Of a DNA stretch of 7,429 bases, positions 1 to 6,665 are shown piece after piece. How positions within the stretch are numbered: the stretch's first letter is position 1; the number at the start of each line of letters is the position of its first letter. The translations under genes and the position numbers were made by a program. This DNA comes from Acidobacteriota bacterium. Lineage in GTDB: Bacteria; Acidobacteriota; Terriglobia; Acidiferrales; UBA7541. The DNA is taken from contig PKWH01000214.1 in assembly GCA_003131985.1 (NCBI GenBank), positions 1-7,429 on the forward strand, in the 5' to 3' direction. The notes beneath the pieces were generated by a model, which ran no database searches, had not been told where the DNA came from, and saw only the letters and a program-made list of their open reading frames with translations.

Positions 1-1901
1 GAGGATTCGTTGGACTTTCTACATTGATATCCGTTCAGGGTTTCTTGCCGCTCGGCATCCTGGGAATTGAAGGCACGCCGAATGATTTCATGACCAATCG
101 CCAACTTCGCGGTCTGCTTGTGGTTGGCCGCTTGCGCGCCGGCACAAGCCTCCAGCAGGCGCAGGCCTCTCTGTCGGTGATAGGCGAGCGTTTGTCACAG
201 CAATATCCGGAGTCTGAAAGGGATTTGAGCCTTCAGGTCTACCCGGAGCTGCGCGCGAGGCCGCAACCCGATCCGAGCAATACTTTGCTTGTGATGTCGG
301 GGCTTTTCTTGGGATTGACGGCGCTGGTGTTGCTGCTCGCCTGTGTAAATGTAGCCAACATTCTGCTCGTCCGCGCTACCGTGCGCGAACGCGAGATGGC
401 CATTCGCGCCGCTCTGGGTGCCGCGCGATTCCGTCTTGTGCGGCAATTGCTGACGGAAAGTGTTCTGCTCGCCCTTCTCGGCGGAATCGGAGGCATTTTT
501 CTCGGCCAGTGGGCCAGCTCCGCGCTGGCTTCGATCAATATTCAGACCGATCTTCCCGTGCATTTCGATTTCGGCTTTGACTGGCGCGTGTTTGGCTACG
601 CCACAGCCGCGGCGCTGTTGACCGGAATCGTCGTGGGCTTGGTGCCGGCAATCCGCGCGTCGCGGGGAAATCTGGCCGCCATCCTGCACGAAGGCGGGCG
701 TGGCGTTGTGGGTGGCAAGAACCGTTTGCGCAGTGGGCTCGTTGTGGCGCAGGTGGCAGGCTCGCTCGTGCTCCTGATCATTGCGGGGCTTTTCGCGCGG
801 AGCCTGGGCAAAGCTCAAAAGACGAGCCTGGGCTTCGATCCGGGCCACGTGGTGAACTTCACCATGGACCCGGTGGAAATCGGATTCGACCAGAAGCAGA
901 CGCGCGACTTCTACAAAAATCTTCTCGCCCGTATCTCGTCCCTTCCGGGAGTCGTGTCAGCGAGCACTGCAACCGCGACGCCAATGGGCTATTACAACAG
1001 CAGCGACACGCTGACGATCGAAGGATACCAGCCTCCCGCTGGCCAGCCGCTTCCGTCAGCAATGTACAACACCATTTCGACGGACTATTTCCGCACCATG
1101 CAAGTTCCCTTGCTGCGCGGCCGGACTTTTACCGACGCCGACGGAGAAAATGCCCAGTACGTCGCAATTCTTAGCGAGGCTATGGCGAGGAAATTCTGGC
1201 CCGACGCAGATCCCATCGGACGGCAATTTCAAATGAGTACCGACTCAAAACATTCGATGGTTGTCGTCGGGATCGTCAAGGATGTGCGCTATCAGGGTGT
1301 GAAAGGAGTGATCCGGCCTGTTTTTTACGCGCCGTTTGTGCAGCATCAGGAAAACAACTCCTTACAATTCGTTCAGGTGCGCAAGACAGCAGCGCCCGAA
1401 ACAATGATCCCGGAAATCGAGCGCACAATCCAATCGCTCGCGCCGCAGCTTCCGGTCTTCGACGTAGAAACGATGAGGCAAGCTCTCTACACCCTCAACG
1501 GGCTGCTGATTTATCGGATAGGCGCAGGGCTGGCAGCTGTTCTTGGCGTCTTAGGATTGATCCTCGCAATCGTCGGGGTTTACGGCGTGGTCTCCTATGC
1601 CGCCAGCCAGAAGACGCACGAAATCGGCGTTCGGATGGCGCTGGGAGCGGAGCCTATGGACATCCTGAAGATGATTTTCGGCGAGGGACTATTCATCGTG
1701 GCAATCGGTTTGGGTGTGGGAATTGCAATGGCCCTAGCCGCGGCGCAGGTGGTTGGAAAATTTCTGACTGTAAGCGCTATGGACCCGACGACGTATGTCG
1801 CCGTTTCCACAATTCTGACAGTTGTGGCTCTGGCGGCTTGCTACATCCCAGCCCGACGGGCGATGCGCGTGGATCCGATGGTGGCGTTGCGCTACGAATG
1901 A
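1..1901 (+). CDS. ADOP-family ABC transporter permease (MacB/FtsX type), 5' end outside window
   Basis: Inner-membrane permease of the MacB/FtsX superfamily in the duplicated acidobacterial form (ADOP). The frame is open to the left edge (first full codon at 3), so the TTG at 24 is not a real start. Alignment with the 806-residue permease at 4146 suggests about 175 N-terminal residues are missing. Visible parts are the end of the first periplasmic MacB-type domain (to about 280), the first FtsX core with helices around 290-360 and 455-530 flanking the E-M-A-I-R-A-A-L-G-A loop, further helices near 590-660 and 730-800, the second periplasmic domain (about 840-1500), and the second FtsX core (about 1520-1898) with H-E-I-G-V-R-M-A-L-G-A. 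The tail V-D-P-M-V-A-L-R-Y-E is the family signature. No ATPase is seen before it in the window. The substrate cannot be told from sequence. The family call is firm. Confidence 0.95.
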   Translation, partial: GFVGLSTLISVQGFLPLGILGIEGTPNDFMTNRQLRGLLVVGRLRAGTSLQQAQASLSVIGERLSQQYPESERDLSLQVYPELRARPQPDPSNTLLVMSGLFLGLTALVLLLACVNVANILLVRATVREREMAIRAALGAARFRLVRQLLTESVLLALLGGIGGIFLGQWASSALASINIQTDLPVHFDFGFDWRVFGYATAAALLTGIVVGLVPAIRASRGNLAAILHEGGRGVVGGKNRLRSGLVVAQVAGSLVLLIIAGLFARSLGKAQKTSLGFDPGHVVNFTMDPVEIGFDQKQTRDFYKNLLARISSLPGVVSASTATATPMGYYNSSDTLTIEGYQPPAGQPLPSAMYNTISTDYFRTMQVPLLRGRTFTDADGENAQYVAILSEAMARKFWPDADPIGRQFQMSTDSKHSMVVVGIVKDVRYQGVKGVIRPVFYAPFVQHQENNSLQFVQVRKTAAPETMIPEIERTIQSLAPQLPVFDVETMRQALYTLNGLLIYRIGAGLAAVLGVLGLILAIVGVYGVVSYAASQKTHEIGVRMALGAEPMDILKMIFGEGLFIVAIGLGVGIAMALAAAQVVGKFLTVSAMDPTTYVAVSTILTVVALAACYIPARRAMRVDPMVALRYE

Positions 1902-1967
1902 GGCTATTCCGCGTGCTGTCCGAAATCGCAACAAACAATCCCGCAACTGGTCACGCTCGCTAATCGA

Positions 1968-1996
1968 TTGGCCGCTAGGCCCATCTAAAGTACTAT
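1968..1996 (+). promoter_or_regulatory. Possible sigma-70-type promoter before the receiver-phosphatase gene
   Basis: TTGGCC (1968-1973), 17 bases, then TACTAT (1991-1996). Each hexamer matches the housekeeping consensus at four of six positions and the spacing is ideal. It lies in the 190-base gap between the permease stop and the next start, so it could give the regulator its own transcript with a leader of about 90 bases. Two four-of-six boxes are common by chance, so this is only a candidate. I saw no convincing terminator or other gene in the rest of the gap. Confidence 0.25.
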
Positions 1997-2077
1997 TGGC
2001 AAGGGACTTAGAATGAAGCATCTCTGGAATCACAACTGCCCATATTTGGGAGTCTCCACTTAAGTACGCATTCTGGC

Positions 2078-2083
2078 GAGGGG
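2078..2083 (+). promoter_or_regulatory. Ribosome binding site that sets the start of the receiver-phosphatase gene
   Basis: GAGGGG lies 8 bases before ATG 2092. It overlaps the GTG at 2083, which therefore cannot use it, and is far from the in-frame ATG codons at 2101 and 2116. This favours 2092. Confidence 0.6.
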
Positions 2084-2091
2084 TGCTACAG

Positions 2092-3309
2092 ATGGCACCG
2101 ATGGCGGTTGAACTCATGAACGAAACAGGTCCGATTCAGGCGAGCATCCTAATTGCGGATGACCAACCCGACGTCTTAGAGGCTCTTCGCCTGCTGCTAA
2201 AAGGACATGGTTACGTGACCGAAGCGGTGACCTCGCCGGCGGCCCTGGTGGACGCCATTGCGCGCCGGGAATTCGATCTGGTCTTGATGGACTTGAATTA
2301 CGCGCGCGATACCACCTCCGGGCGCGAAGGTTTGGACGTCCTTACAAAATTGAAAGCATCGGAAACCGCGCCGCCGATTGTGGTGATGACCGGATGGGCC
2401 ACGGTGGGCTTGGCTGTTGAGGCTATGCAGCGAGGGGTCGGTGATTTCGTTGAAAAGCCGTGGGTGAACTCGAGGCTTCTGGAAATTTTGCAAAAGCAAG
2501 TCGAGATTGGCCGCGAGCGCCGCACGGCGCGCCGGAGCGCAATTGAACGCGATCGAACGCAGAGCGAAATTGCTTCCCAGCTCGACCGGCAAGGACGTGA
2601 AATTGAAGAAGCGCGCGCGATTCAGCTCGGATTCCTACCCAAGGAAATTCCGCAGATTGCGGGTTACGAAATCGCGGGAGCTTGGCAGCCGGCGCGCATC
2701 GTTGGCGGCGATTATTATGACGCGTTTCCGTTCGGCGGAGATGCGCTGGGGCTGTGCATCGCAGACGTGGCCGGAAAAGGAATGCCGGCGGCGCTGCTGA
2801 TGTCGAACCTGCAGGCAGCGGTACGCGGGCTTGCCTCACTCTCCTTGTCTCCGGACATTTTGTGCGAGCGCTTGAACACGCTGATTTGCCGGAGCATTGC
2901 AAATGATCGCTTCATCACGTTTTTCTACGCGCATCTCGACGGCGAGTCCCGGCAATTGTGCTATGCGAACGCCGGGCACAACGCGCCTATCATTGCGCAT
3001 CGTGACGGTACGCACGAACGCTTGGCCGAGGGCGGCGGCGTGCTCGGCATTTTTGAATCTCAGAATTATGTAAAGGGCACCTGCACGCTCTCGCCGGGAG
3101 ATCGCCTGCTGCTGTTCACTGATGGAGTGACGGAAGCCAGCAAGCCCAATGGAGAGGAATTCGGCGACGCACGCTTGATTCGCTTGCTCGCAGACAATTG
3201 CGAAGCAACTGCCGAACAATTGCAGAAAAAGATTCTAGATACGGTTGGATCATTCTGTGATGGCAACTGGCAGGATGATGCAACCTTAATTGCGATTACG
3301 GTGAAATAG
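2092..3309 (+). CDS. Response regulator: receiver domain plus SpoIIE/RsbU-type PP2C phosphatase
   Basis: 405 residues from ATG 2092. Receiver, about residues 18-142: acidic pair D23-D24, phosphoacceptor D67 in L-M-D-L-N-Y, switch T100, conserved K122 before P-W. The loop after D67 is about five residues longer than in CheY and lacks the usual M-P. A charged, probably coiled linker (about 143-185) leads to the A-R-A-I-Q-x-x-F-L-P motif seen at the start of RsbU-like phosphatases. The PP2C domain (about 185-405) keeps the expected metal-site motifs: G-G-D-Y-Y-D (D207), D-V-A-G-K-G-M (D225), N-A-G-H-N (293-297), F-T-D-G-V-T-E (D344) and D395-D396. It should be an active Mn/Mg Ser/Thr phosphatase switched by phosphorylation. 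The family usually dephosphorylates a STAS anti-anti-sigma protein; none is in the window, so the target is unknown. It lies between a permease and an ABC ATPase on the same strand. Confidence 0.95.
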   Translation: MAPMAVELMNETGPIQASILIADDQPDVLEALRLLLKGHGYVTEAVTSPAALVDAIARREFDLVLMDLNYARDTTSGREGLDVLTKLKASETAPPIVVMTGWATVGLAVEAMQRGVGDFVEKPWVNSRLLEILQKQVEIGRERRTARRSAIERDRTQSEIASQLDRQGREIEEARAIQLGFLPKEIPQIAGYEIAGAWQPARIVGGDYYDAFPFGGDALGLCIADVAGKGMPAALLMSNLQAAVRGLASLSLSPDILCERLNTLICRSIANDRFITFFYAHLDGESRQLCYANAGHNAPIIAHRDGTHERLAEGGGVLGIFESQNYVKGTCTLSPGDRLLLFTDGVTEASKPNGEEFGDARLIRLLADNCEATAEQLQKKILDTVGSFCDGNWQDDATLIAITVK

Positions 3310-3386
3310 ACGTTTTTGCAACACTTCGGACCTTTTGCCGGCCGGCTGCTGGAATTACGCGGCCGAAACTAGACGTAATTTTGCAA
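3303..3386 (+). repeat. Imperfect direct repeat flanking the gap before the ABC ATPase gene
   Basis: Copy one is 3303-3321 and copy two 3365-3386. Both read GAAA, then TAGACGT, then TTTTGCAA, differing by one added C and one added AA in copy two. Copy one overlaps the end and stop codon of the phosphatase gene; copy two ends on the ribosome binding site of the ATPase gene. The 43 bases between are GC-rich. It could be a small duplication or a pair of operator-like sites; no known motif is recognised. Confidence 0.45.
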
Positions 3387-3390
3387 GGAG
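3385..3390 (+). promoter_or_regulatory. Strong ribosome binding site for the GTG-started ABC ATPase gene
   Basis: AAGGAG, 9 bases before GTG 3400. This near-perfect Shine-Dalgarno sequence makes the GTG start secure; there is no nearby in-frame ATG that would fit. Confidence 0.8.
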
Positions 3391-3399
3391 TGAGAAATA

Positions 3400-4086
3400 G
3401 TGATCAAACTCAGAGACGTCGAAAAGGTTTACGAATCGGGCGCGGGAAAAACCTGGGTGCTGCGCCGGATTAATTTGGATATCGCCGACGGCGATTTCAT
3501 CACCATCATGGGGCCTTCGGGCGCGGGAAAGTCCACGCTGATGGGAATCGTGGGGATGCTCGACGGCGCTTGGAAGGGCGAATACCATCTGCTCGAAAAT
3601 GCCGTGCACAAACTCGACAATCGCCGGCGCGTTGAGCTGCACAAAAAATATATAGGATTCGTGTTTCAGCAATATCATCTGCTCGATAACCTCACCGTGG
3701 CCGAAAATCTCGACCTGCCGCTTTCCTATCGCGATATTAAGAAAGCGGAGCGCGAAGGAATGGTTGCGGACATCCTTGACCGCTTCCAGATCGTGGGCAA
3801 AAAAGCTCTTTTTCCGAATCAGCTATCAGGCGGGCAGCAGCAGCTTGTGGCTGTGGCGCGCGCCGTAATCGGCAAACCGAAACTCATTCTGGCGGACGAG
3901 CCTACCGGGAGCCTGCATTCCAGCCAGGGGAAAATGATCATGGATTTGCTGAAGAAACTAAATCAAGACGGCACTACGATCATCCAGGTGACGCATAACG
4001 ACGCGTGGGCGGCGTACGGCAACCGCATCATTCAGTTGGCCGACGGCTGGATTGTGGACGGCGCGACAAAAGCAGGAGCGGTGTGA
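3400..4086 (+). CDS. ABC transporter ATP-binding protein, LolD/MacB type
   Basis: 228 residues, normal length for a free-standing LolD/MacB/FtsE-like ATPase. Cytoplasmic subunit that would dimerise under the FtsX-type permease to drive periplasmic conformational work. Motifs in order: A-loop aromatic Y11; Walker A G-P-S-G-A-G-K-S (38-45); Q-loop in F-V-F-Q-Q-Y-H; signature L-S-G-G-Q-Q-Q (142-148); Walker B L-I-L-A-D-E ending at D166-E167; H-loop H199 in V-T-H-N-D. All catalytic residues are present. Two positions differ from the usual MacB/LolD pattern: L149 follows the signature where R is normal, and the D-loop reads G-S-L-H-S with H173 replacing the usual D. The start is GTG with an excellent ribosome binding site. 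The permease at 4146 begins 59 bases after the stop, so the two are very probably co-transcribed partners. It may also serve the permease at 1-1901. Confidence 0.96.
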   Translation: MIKLRDVEKVYESGAGKTWVLRRINLDIADGDFITIMGPSGAGKSTLMGIVGMLDGAWKGEYHLLENAVHKLDNRRRVELHKKYIGFVFQQYHLLDNLTVAENLDLPLSYRDIKKAEREGMVADILDRFQIVGKKALFPNQLSGGQQQLVAVARAVIGKPKLILADEPTGSLHSSQGKMIMDLLKKLNQDGTTIIQVTHNDAWAAYGNRIIQLADGWIVDGATKAGAV

Positions 4087-4088
4087 TT

Positions 4089-4136
4089 CAGCGGGCGATG
4101 TGCGTGAACCCAATCGTCGCGCGGCGGTACGAATAG
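4089..4136 (+). pseudogene. Remnant of the 3' end of a lost ADOP permease
   Basis: Reading from 4089, the gap after the ATPase gene gives Q-R-A-M-C-V-N-P-I-V-A-R-R-Y-E then TAG. The end of the permease at 1854-1901 reads R-R-A-M-R-V-D-P-M-V-A-L-R-Y-E then TGA. Aligned without gaps, 10 of 15 residues are identical (D/N and M/I are conservative changes) and the stop codons coincide; about 35 of 48 bases match. Several matches are shared with the V-D-P-L-V-A-L-R-H-E tail of the permease at 4146. No start codon or membrane segment precedes it; in this frame the upstream bases lie inside the ATPase gene. The simplest reading is that a permease gene once followed the ATPase and was deleted except for its last codons. 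Its stop overlaps the ribosome binding site of the next gene. Chance cannot be excluded for so short a stretch. Confidence 0.65.
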
Positions 4137-4139
4137 GAG
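4135..4139 (+). promoter_or_regulatory. Ribosome binding site of the complete ADOP permease
   Basis: AGGAG, 6 bases before ATG 4146, overlapping the TAG stop of the permease remnant. It supports 4146 as start, as does the typical family N-terminus W-x-D-L-K-Y-A-x-R-M-L. Confidence 0.7.
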
Positions 4140-4145
4140 AACGCC

Positions 4146-6566
4146 ATGGGAACGCTGTGGCAGGACCTGAAGTATGCCACCAGAATGCTGGCGAAGAATC
4201 CCGGGTTCACCGGCGTCGCGGTGCTCACGCTCGGGTTGGGAATTGGCGCAAATACCGCAATTTTCAGCGCGGTGAACGCAATTCTGCTGCGTCCGCTTCC
4301 TTATAAGGATTCTTCACGAATAGTAAACGTCTGGACCACACTTTCCTATTTCCCTAATTTCAAACTTGGAAACTCGCCGGCCGACATCACGGACATTCGA
4401 GAGGGAAGCCACGTTTTGGAGCAAATGGCAGAGTACAAATCCGAAACTCTGAATCTGACGGGAGGCGGTGATCCAGAGGAAGTATCCGCAGGACTGCTAT
4501 CCGCAGAATTCTTGCCGACGCTCGGCATTCGGCCGGGTGTAGGGCGCTGGTTTGCAGCGGAGGAAGACAAGCCGAACAGCGGGGTCGTCGTTATCCTTAG
4601 TGACGCACTATGGCGCAGACGCTTTGGGGCGGATCCGGAGATCCTGGGGAAAGACGTCACGCTGAACCAAAAGCTCTACCGAATAGTAGCCGTGATGCCA
4701 CCAAGCTTTCGCTTCCCGGAAAAAGCTGAACTTTGGATTCCGCTGGCGCTGACTGATAAAGAGAATCACGACCGCATGATGCACGGCACGTCGCTTTTGG
4801 CAAAGCTGAAACCGGGAGCGACTCTTCCTCAGGCTCAAGCCGAACTGAGTGCAATTGCATCTCGTCTCGCGAAGCAATACCCCGGCGTGGACAACGGAAT
4901 CGGGCTAAGCGTCGTGCCGCTGCAGGCTGATACTGTGAGAGACGTGCGCCCCGCGCTGCTGGTATTGCTGGGAGCTGTGGGCTTTGTCCTCCTGATCGCA
5001 TGTGCCAACGTCGGAAGCCTGGCGTTGGCGCGCGGCTTGAAGCGGCAGAAAGAAATAGGAATTCGAGTAGCGCTCGGCGCCAGCCGCTTCCGGATTATGC
5101 GGCTGCTGTTGCTCGAAAATATGCTGGTGGCAGGCATTGGCGGTGCGCTGGGCCTGTTGCTTGCGTGGTGGGGGATTGATGCGCTGCGCTCGTGGGCGCC
5201 ATCAAGCACTCCGCGACTTGCAGAGCTGCACGCTGACTACGGAGTGCTGTGGCTCACACTTGCAATCTCGACAGCGGCGGGAATACTTTTTGGTTCATTC
5301 CCTGCCCTCCAATTTTCCCGGCCTAATCTGGACGCGGCGTTGAACGAGAGAAGTTCGGCTGGGTCGGGTAGTTCTCATCGCTCGCGCTTGCGCAACGCCC
5401 TCGTAGTTGTCGAGTTGGCGCTGGCTCTGGTGTTGCTGGTCGGTTCGGCGCTGACGATTCAGAGCTTTGCGCGCCTGACGCACGTCGACACCGGTTTTCG
5501 GACCGATCACCTGTTGACCATGAGCGTGCATCTTTCCCCGTTGAAATATCCGCAGACGAGCCAGCAAACCGACTTCCTCACTCAAGCCCTGGAAAAACTA
5601 GGACCGCTTGCGGGAGTGGAAAACGTTGCAGCCGCCGATGCTCCCATTTTGCGTCACATGATGAAGGTATCCACTATCACAATTGAAGGAGCACCGCAAA
5701 CCTCACTCGCATCGAGCGGAAGTTTACAAATCAAGGGTGTAACACCCGGATTTTTTCAAACGCTGGGAATGCGCCTGCTTCGGGGGCGCGACTTCGCAAA
5801 AACAGATATACAAGGCGCGCCGGGAGTGGCGATTATCAACGAATCAATGATGCGACGCTACTGGCCGGACGGCAATGCGATCGGCAAGCGCGTGAGTTTC
5901 GGCACCGGCAAAAGTGAGAAGCCGATATGGAATGAAATCGTCGGCATCGTAAACGACACGCGCGACACATCTTTGAACTCCACTCCCCAGCCGGAAGTGT
6001 TTCTATCGCTTTGGCAGAGTCCCACGGACGGCATCGATTTTTACCTGCGTACTTCAGGCGATCCCGCCTCTTTGGCGCCGGCGGCACAAAGCCAGATCTG
6101 GGCGCTGGATCACGATCAGCCTGTAACGAATCTTTCGACCATGGAAGTCGCGATTTCCGAGGACGTCGCCGAGCCTCGGTTTCGAACGATGCTGCTGGGC
6201 CTCTTCGCAGTGTTGGGCCTGGCGCTAGCCCTGATCGGAATCTATGGAGTGATTTCGTATTCTGTTAGTCAGCGCACGCACGAAATCGGAATTCGCATGG
6301 CGCTGGGAGCGCAGCCGGGCGACGTGATGCGCAATGTTCTTTGGGACGGCATGAAGTTGGCGCTTGCCGGATTGGCGATTGGGCTGGTTGCTGCTTTTGG
6401 CCTAACTCGGCTGATGATGTCTCTGCTGTTTGAAGTGAAGCCGACGGATCCGGTCACGTTCGCCGGAGTCACAATCTTGCTCGGCGCTGTGTCGCTGGCT
6501 GCGTGTTATTTCCCAGCGCGCCGCGCGACCCAGGTCGATCCATTGGTGGCGCTGCGGCATGAATGA
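4146..6566 (+). CDS. ADOP-family ABC transporter permease (MacB/FtsX type), complete
   Basis: 806 residues, the usual size for acidobacterial duplicated permeases, which hold two MacB-periplasmic/FtsX units in one chain. Order: cytoplasmic amphipathic start W-Q-D-L-K-Y-A-T-R-M-L; first membrane helix about 20-42 (L-G-L-G-I-G-A-N-T-A-I-F); first periplasmic domain about 45-265; first FtsX core with helices about 270-292, 326-347 and 365-388 and the cytoplasmic loop K-E-I-G-I-R-V-A-L-G-A (302-312) that should contact the ATPase; helix about 417-440 opening the second unit; second periplasmic domain about 445-675; second FtsX core with helices about 682-706, 732-755 and 770-790 and loop H-E-I-G-I-R-M-A-L-G-A (712-722). 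The tail is V-D-P-L-V-A-L-R-H-E. One chain can thus supply both halves of the transporter. The ATPase gene directly upstream is the likely partner, so this copy is not an orphan. The substrate is unknown; family relatives export macrolides or peptides or extract lipoproteins. Confidence 0.97.
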   Translation: MGTLWQDLKYATRMLAKNPGFTGVAVLTLGLGIGANTAIFSAVNAILLRPLPYKDSSRIVNVWTTLSYFPNFKLGNSPADITDIREGSHVLEQMAEYKSETLNLTGGGDPEEVSAGLLSAEFLPTLGIRPGVGRWFAAEEDKPNSGVVVILSDALWRRRFGADPEILGKDVTLNQKLYRIVAVMPPSFRFPEKAELWIPLALTDKENHDRMMHGTSLLAKLKPGATLPQAQAELSAIASRLAKQYPGVDNGIGLSVVPLQADTVRDVRPALLVLLGAVGFVLLIACANVGSLALARGLKRQKEIGIRVALGASRFRIMRLLLLENMLVAGIGGALGLLLAWWGIDALRSWAPSSTPRLAELHADYGVLWLTLAISTAAGILFGSFPALQFSRPNLDAALNERSSAGSGSSHRSRLRNALVVVELALALVLLVGSALTIQSFARLTHVDTGFRTDHLLTMSVHLSPLKYPQTSQQTDFLTQALEKLGPLAGVENVAAADAPILRHMMKVSTITIEGAPQTSLASSGSLQIKGVTPGFFQTLGMRLLRGRDFAKTDIQGAPGVAIINESMMRRYWPDGNAIGKRVSFGTGKSEKPIWNEIVGIVNDTRDTSLNSTPQPEVFLSLWQSPTDGIDFYLRTSGDPASLAPAAQSQIWALDHDQPVTNLSTMEVAISEDVAEPRFRTMLLGLFAVLGLALALIGIYGVISYSVSQRTHEIGIRMALGAQPGDVMRNVLWDGMKLALAGLAIGLVAAFGLTRLMMSLLFEVKPTDPVTFAGVTILLGAVSLAACYFPARRATQVDPLVALRHE

Positions 6567-6645
6567 ACTCAATCAGAGTCGAAATGAGAAACCAAAGTGA
6601 ACTATCAGCCGGGTGCCGGGCAGAACGAAGAGACCGCCAAAATTC

Positions 6646-6651
6646 AGGGAG
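6646..6651 (+). promoter_or_regulatory. Possible ribosome binding site of the NtrC-type regulator
   Basis: AGGGAG, 14 bases before ATG 6666, longer than ideal. It is still the best purine-rich site in the 99-base gap after the permease; the alternative start GTG 6597 has no clear site before it. Confidence 0.35.
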
Positions 6652-6665
6652 ATAGCTTTCGCAAA

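Noticed and set aside
195..848. 217-codon open frame on the minus strand inside the first permease
   Set aside because: It lies wholly antisense to a clear permease gene and reads as low-complexity R/Q/H-rich sequence without a recognisable domain; GC-rich coding DNA gives such frames.
1995..2010. TTGGCAAGGGACTTAG as a sigma-54 promoter
   Set aside because: The -24 TGGCA part fits, but the -12 element reads TTAG where the essential GC is required.
1822..2016. 64-codon + strand frame bridging the permease end and the following gap
   Set aside because: It overlaps the permease 3' end in another frame, has no good ribosome site and resembles nothing known.
3337..3346. GCCGGCCGGC palindrome as a terminator
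   Set aside because: It is a self-complementary 10-mer with no loop and no following T tract; such words are frequent in GC-rich DNA.
3369..3385. CTAGACG...TTTTGCA as a sigma-54 -24/-12 promoter before the ATPase gene
   Set aside because: The -12 GC is present but the -24 GG doublet is AG, and transcription would begin about five bases before the start codon, leaving out the strong ribosome binding site.
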